A stretch of 6,832 bases of DNA from Thermodesulfobacteriota bacterium. GTDB taxonomy: Bacteria; Desulfobacterota; QYQD01. The position numbers and the translations under genes are program-made. Below, one piece after another: positions 6,631 through 6,832 of the stretch. Positions within the stretch are counted from its first letter, which is position 1. Each line of letters opens with the position of its first letter. A model generated the notes under the pieces. That model was not told where the DNA came from. It saw only the letters and a list, made by a program, of their open reading frames with translations, and did not search any database. The DNA lies in contig JASEGX010000131.1 in assembly GCA_030017815.1 (NCBI GenBank), forward strand, positions 1 to 6,832, read 5' to 3'.

Positions 6631-6707
6631 CTAATCCGCCCGTAAATTTAAAACATATAATTGCTTAGAGGTTGCTCCCGGCTATCGCTTGCGGATGTTT
6701 ATCTAAA

Positions 6708-6782
6708 TGGTAGGCACGGGCGGTTTCGAACCGCCGACCTCTACCGTGTCAGGGTAGCGCTCTCCCCCTGAGCTACGTGCCT
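6708..6782 (-). tRNA. tRNA-Val (anticodon GAC), CCA encoded
   Basis: A complete 75-nt cloverleaf. Acceptor AGGCACG (6776-6782) pairs with CGTGCCT (6712-6718). The D stem is GCTC/GAGC with a 7-nt loop. Anticodon stem CTACC/GGTAG encloses loop CTGACAC, giving anticodon GAC at 6748-6750, which reads GUC and GUU. The T arm is GGCGG/CCGCC with loop TTCGAAA. Discriminator base A73 is at 6711, as expected for valine tRNAs, and CCA is encoded at 6708-6710. The first pair is A1-U72 rather than the more common G1-C72. It lies 127 nt upstream of thrS on the same strand, so part of the thrS transcript may start at its promoter. Confidence 0.95.
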
Positions 6783-6799
6783 GCATCAAAGACAAAACC

Positions 6800-6828
6800 A
6801 GGATATAAAAACCATCATTTGGTAACAA
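6800..6828 (-). promoter_or_regulatory. Candidate sigma70-type promoter for tRNA-Val
   Basis: TTGTTA at 6823-6828 (4 of 6 matches to TTGACA) and TATCCT at 6800-6805 (4 of 6 to TATAAT) are spaced exactly 17 nt. The -10 ends 17 nt before the mature tRNA 5' end, which would leave a leader of about 10 nt. The placement is right for a tRNA promoter, but each box is only a moderate match. Confidence 0.45.
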
Positions 6829-6832
6829 TATT

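Noticed and set aside
6583..6707. T-box riboswitch upstream of thrS
   Set aside because: The spacer is only 127 nt and has no T-box sequence (AGGGTGGNACCGCG-like) or stem I features; the hairpin present is a simple terminator-like one.
1..6832. Mobile element, CRISPR array, toxin-antitoxin or defence genes
   Set aside because: Nearly every base is accounted for by conserved translation genes and short spacers; no transposase, direct-repeat array or accessory gene was found on either strand.

Overview
The window holds one compact housekeeping locus, entirely on the minus strand. Transcription order is tRNA-Val(GAC), thrS, infC, rpmI, rplT, pheS, pheT. This is the widespread bacterial translation cluster: threonyl-tRNA synthetase, initiation factor 3, ribosomal proteins L35 and L20, and both phenylalanyl-tRNA synthetase subunits. 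All six protein genes look intact; pheT ends exactly at base 1, so nothing downstream is visible. Gene order, roughly 50% GC and the protein sequences suggest a Gram-negative, deltaproteobacterial (Desulfobacterota-like) genome. That placement is an impression from family resemblance, not a computed one.

Layout along transcription, from high to low coordinates. 6800-6828 is a plausible promoter for tRNA-Val (6708-6782, CCA encoded). A 127-nt spacer follows, ending in a strong hairpin with a short U tail just before thrS. thrS (4796-6580) encodes a ThrRS with complete editing, catalytic and anticodon-binding domains but almost no N-terminal TGS domain. infC has no ATG start; the best reading is an AUA start eight bases after a near-perfect Shine-Dalgarno sequence. 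rpmI follows a spacer carrying one copy of an AT-rich repeat. A long (146 nt) hairpin-rich gap separates rpmI from rplT. A second repeat copy, a perfect 15-bp palindrome, fills the rplT-pheS gap and creates a spurious upstream extension of pheS. pheT follows after 23 nt.

The products act together in translation: two synthetases charge tRNA-Thr and tRNA-Phe, IF3 proofreads initiation, and L35 and L20 are 50S proteins. I see no mobile element, CRISPR array, phage gene or novel protein system. The points worth a second look are regulatory or evolutionary: the IF3 start codon, the TGS-poor ThrRS, the thrS leader hairpin, the L35-L20 spacer and the dispersed repeat.
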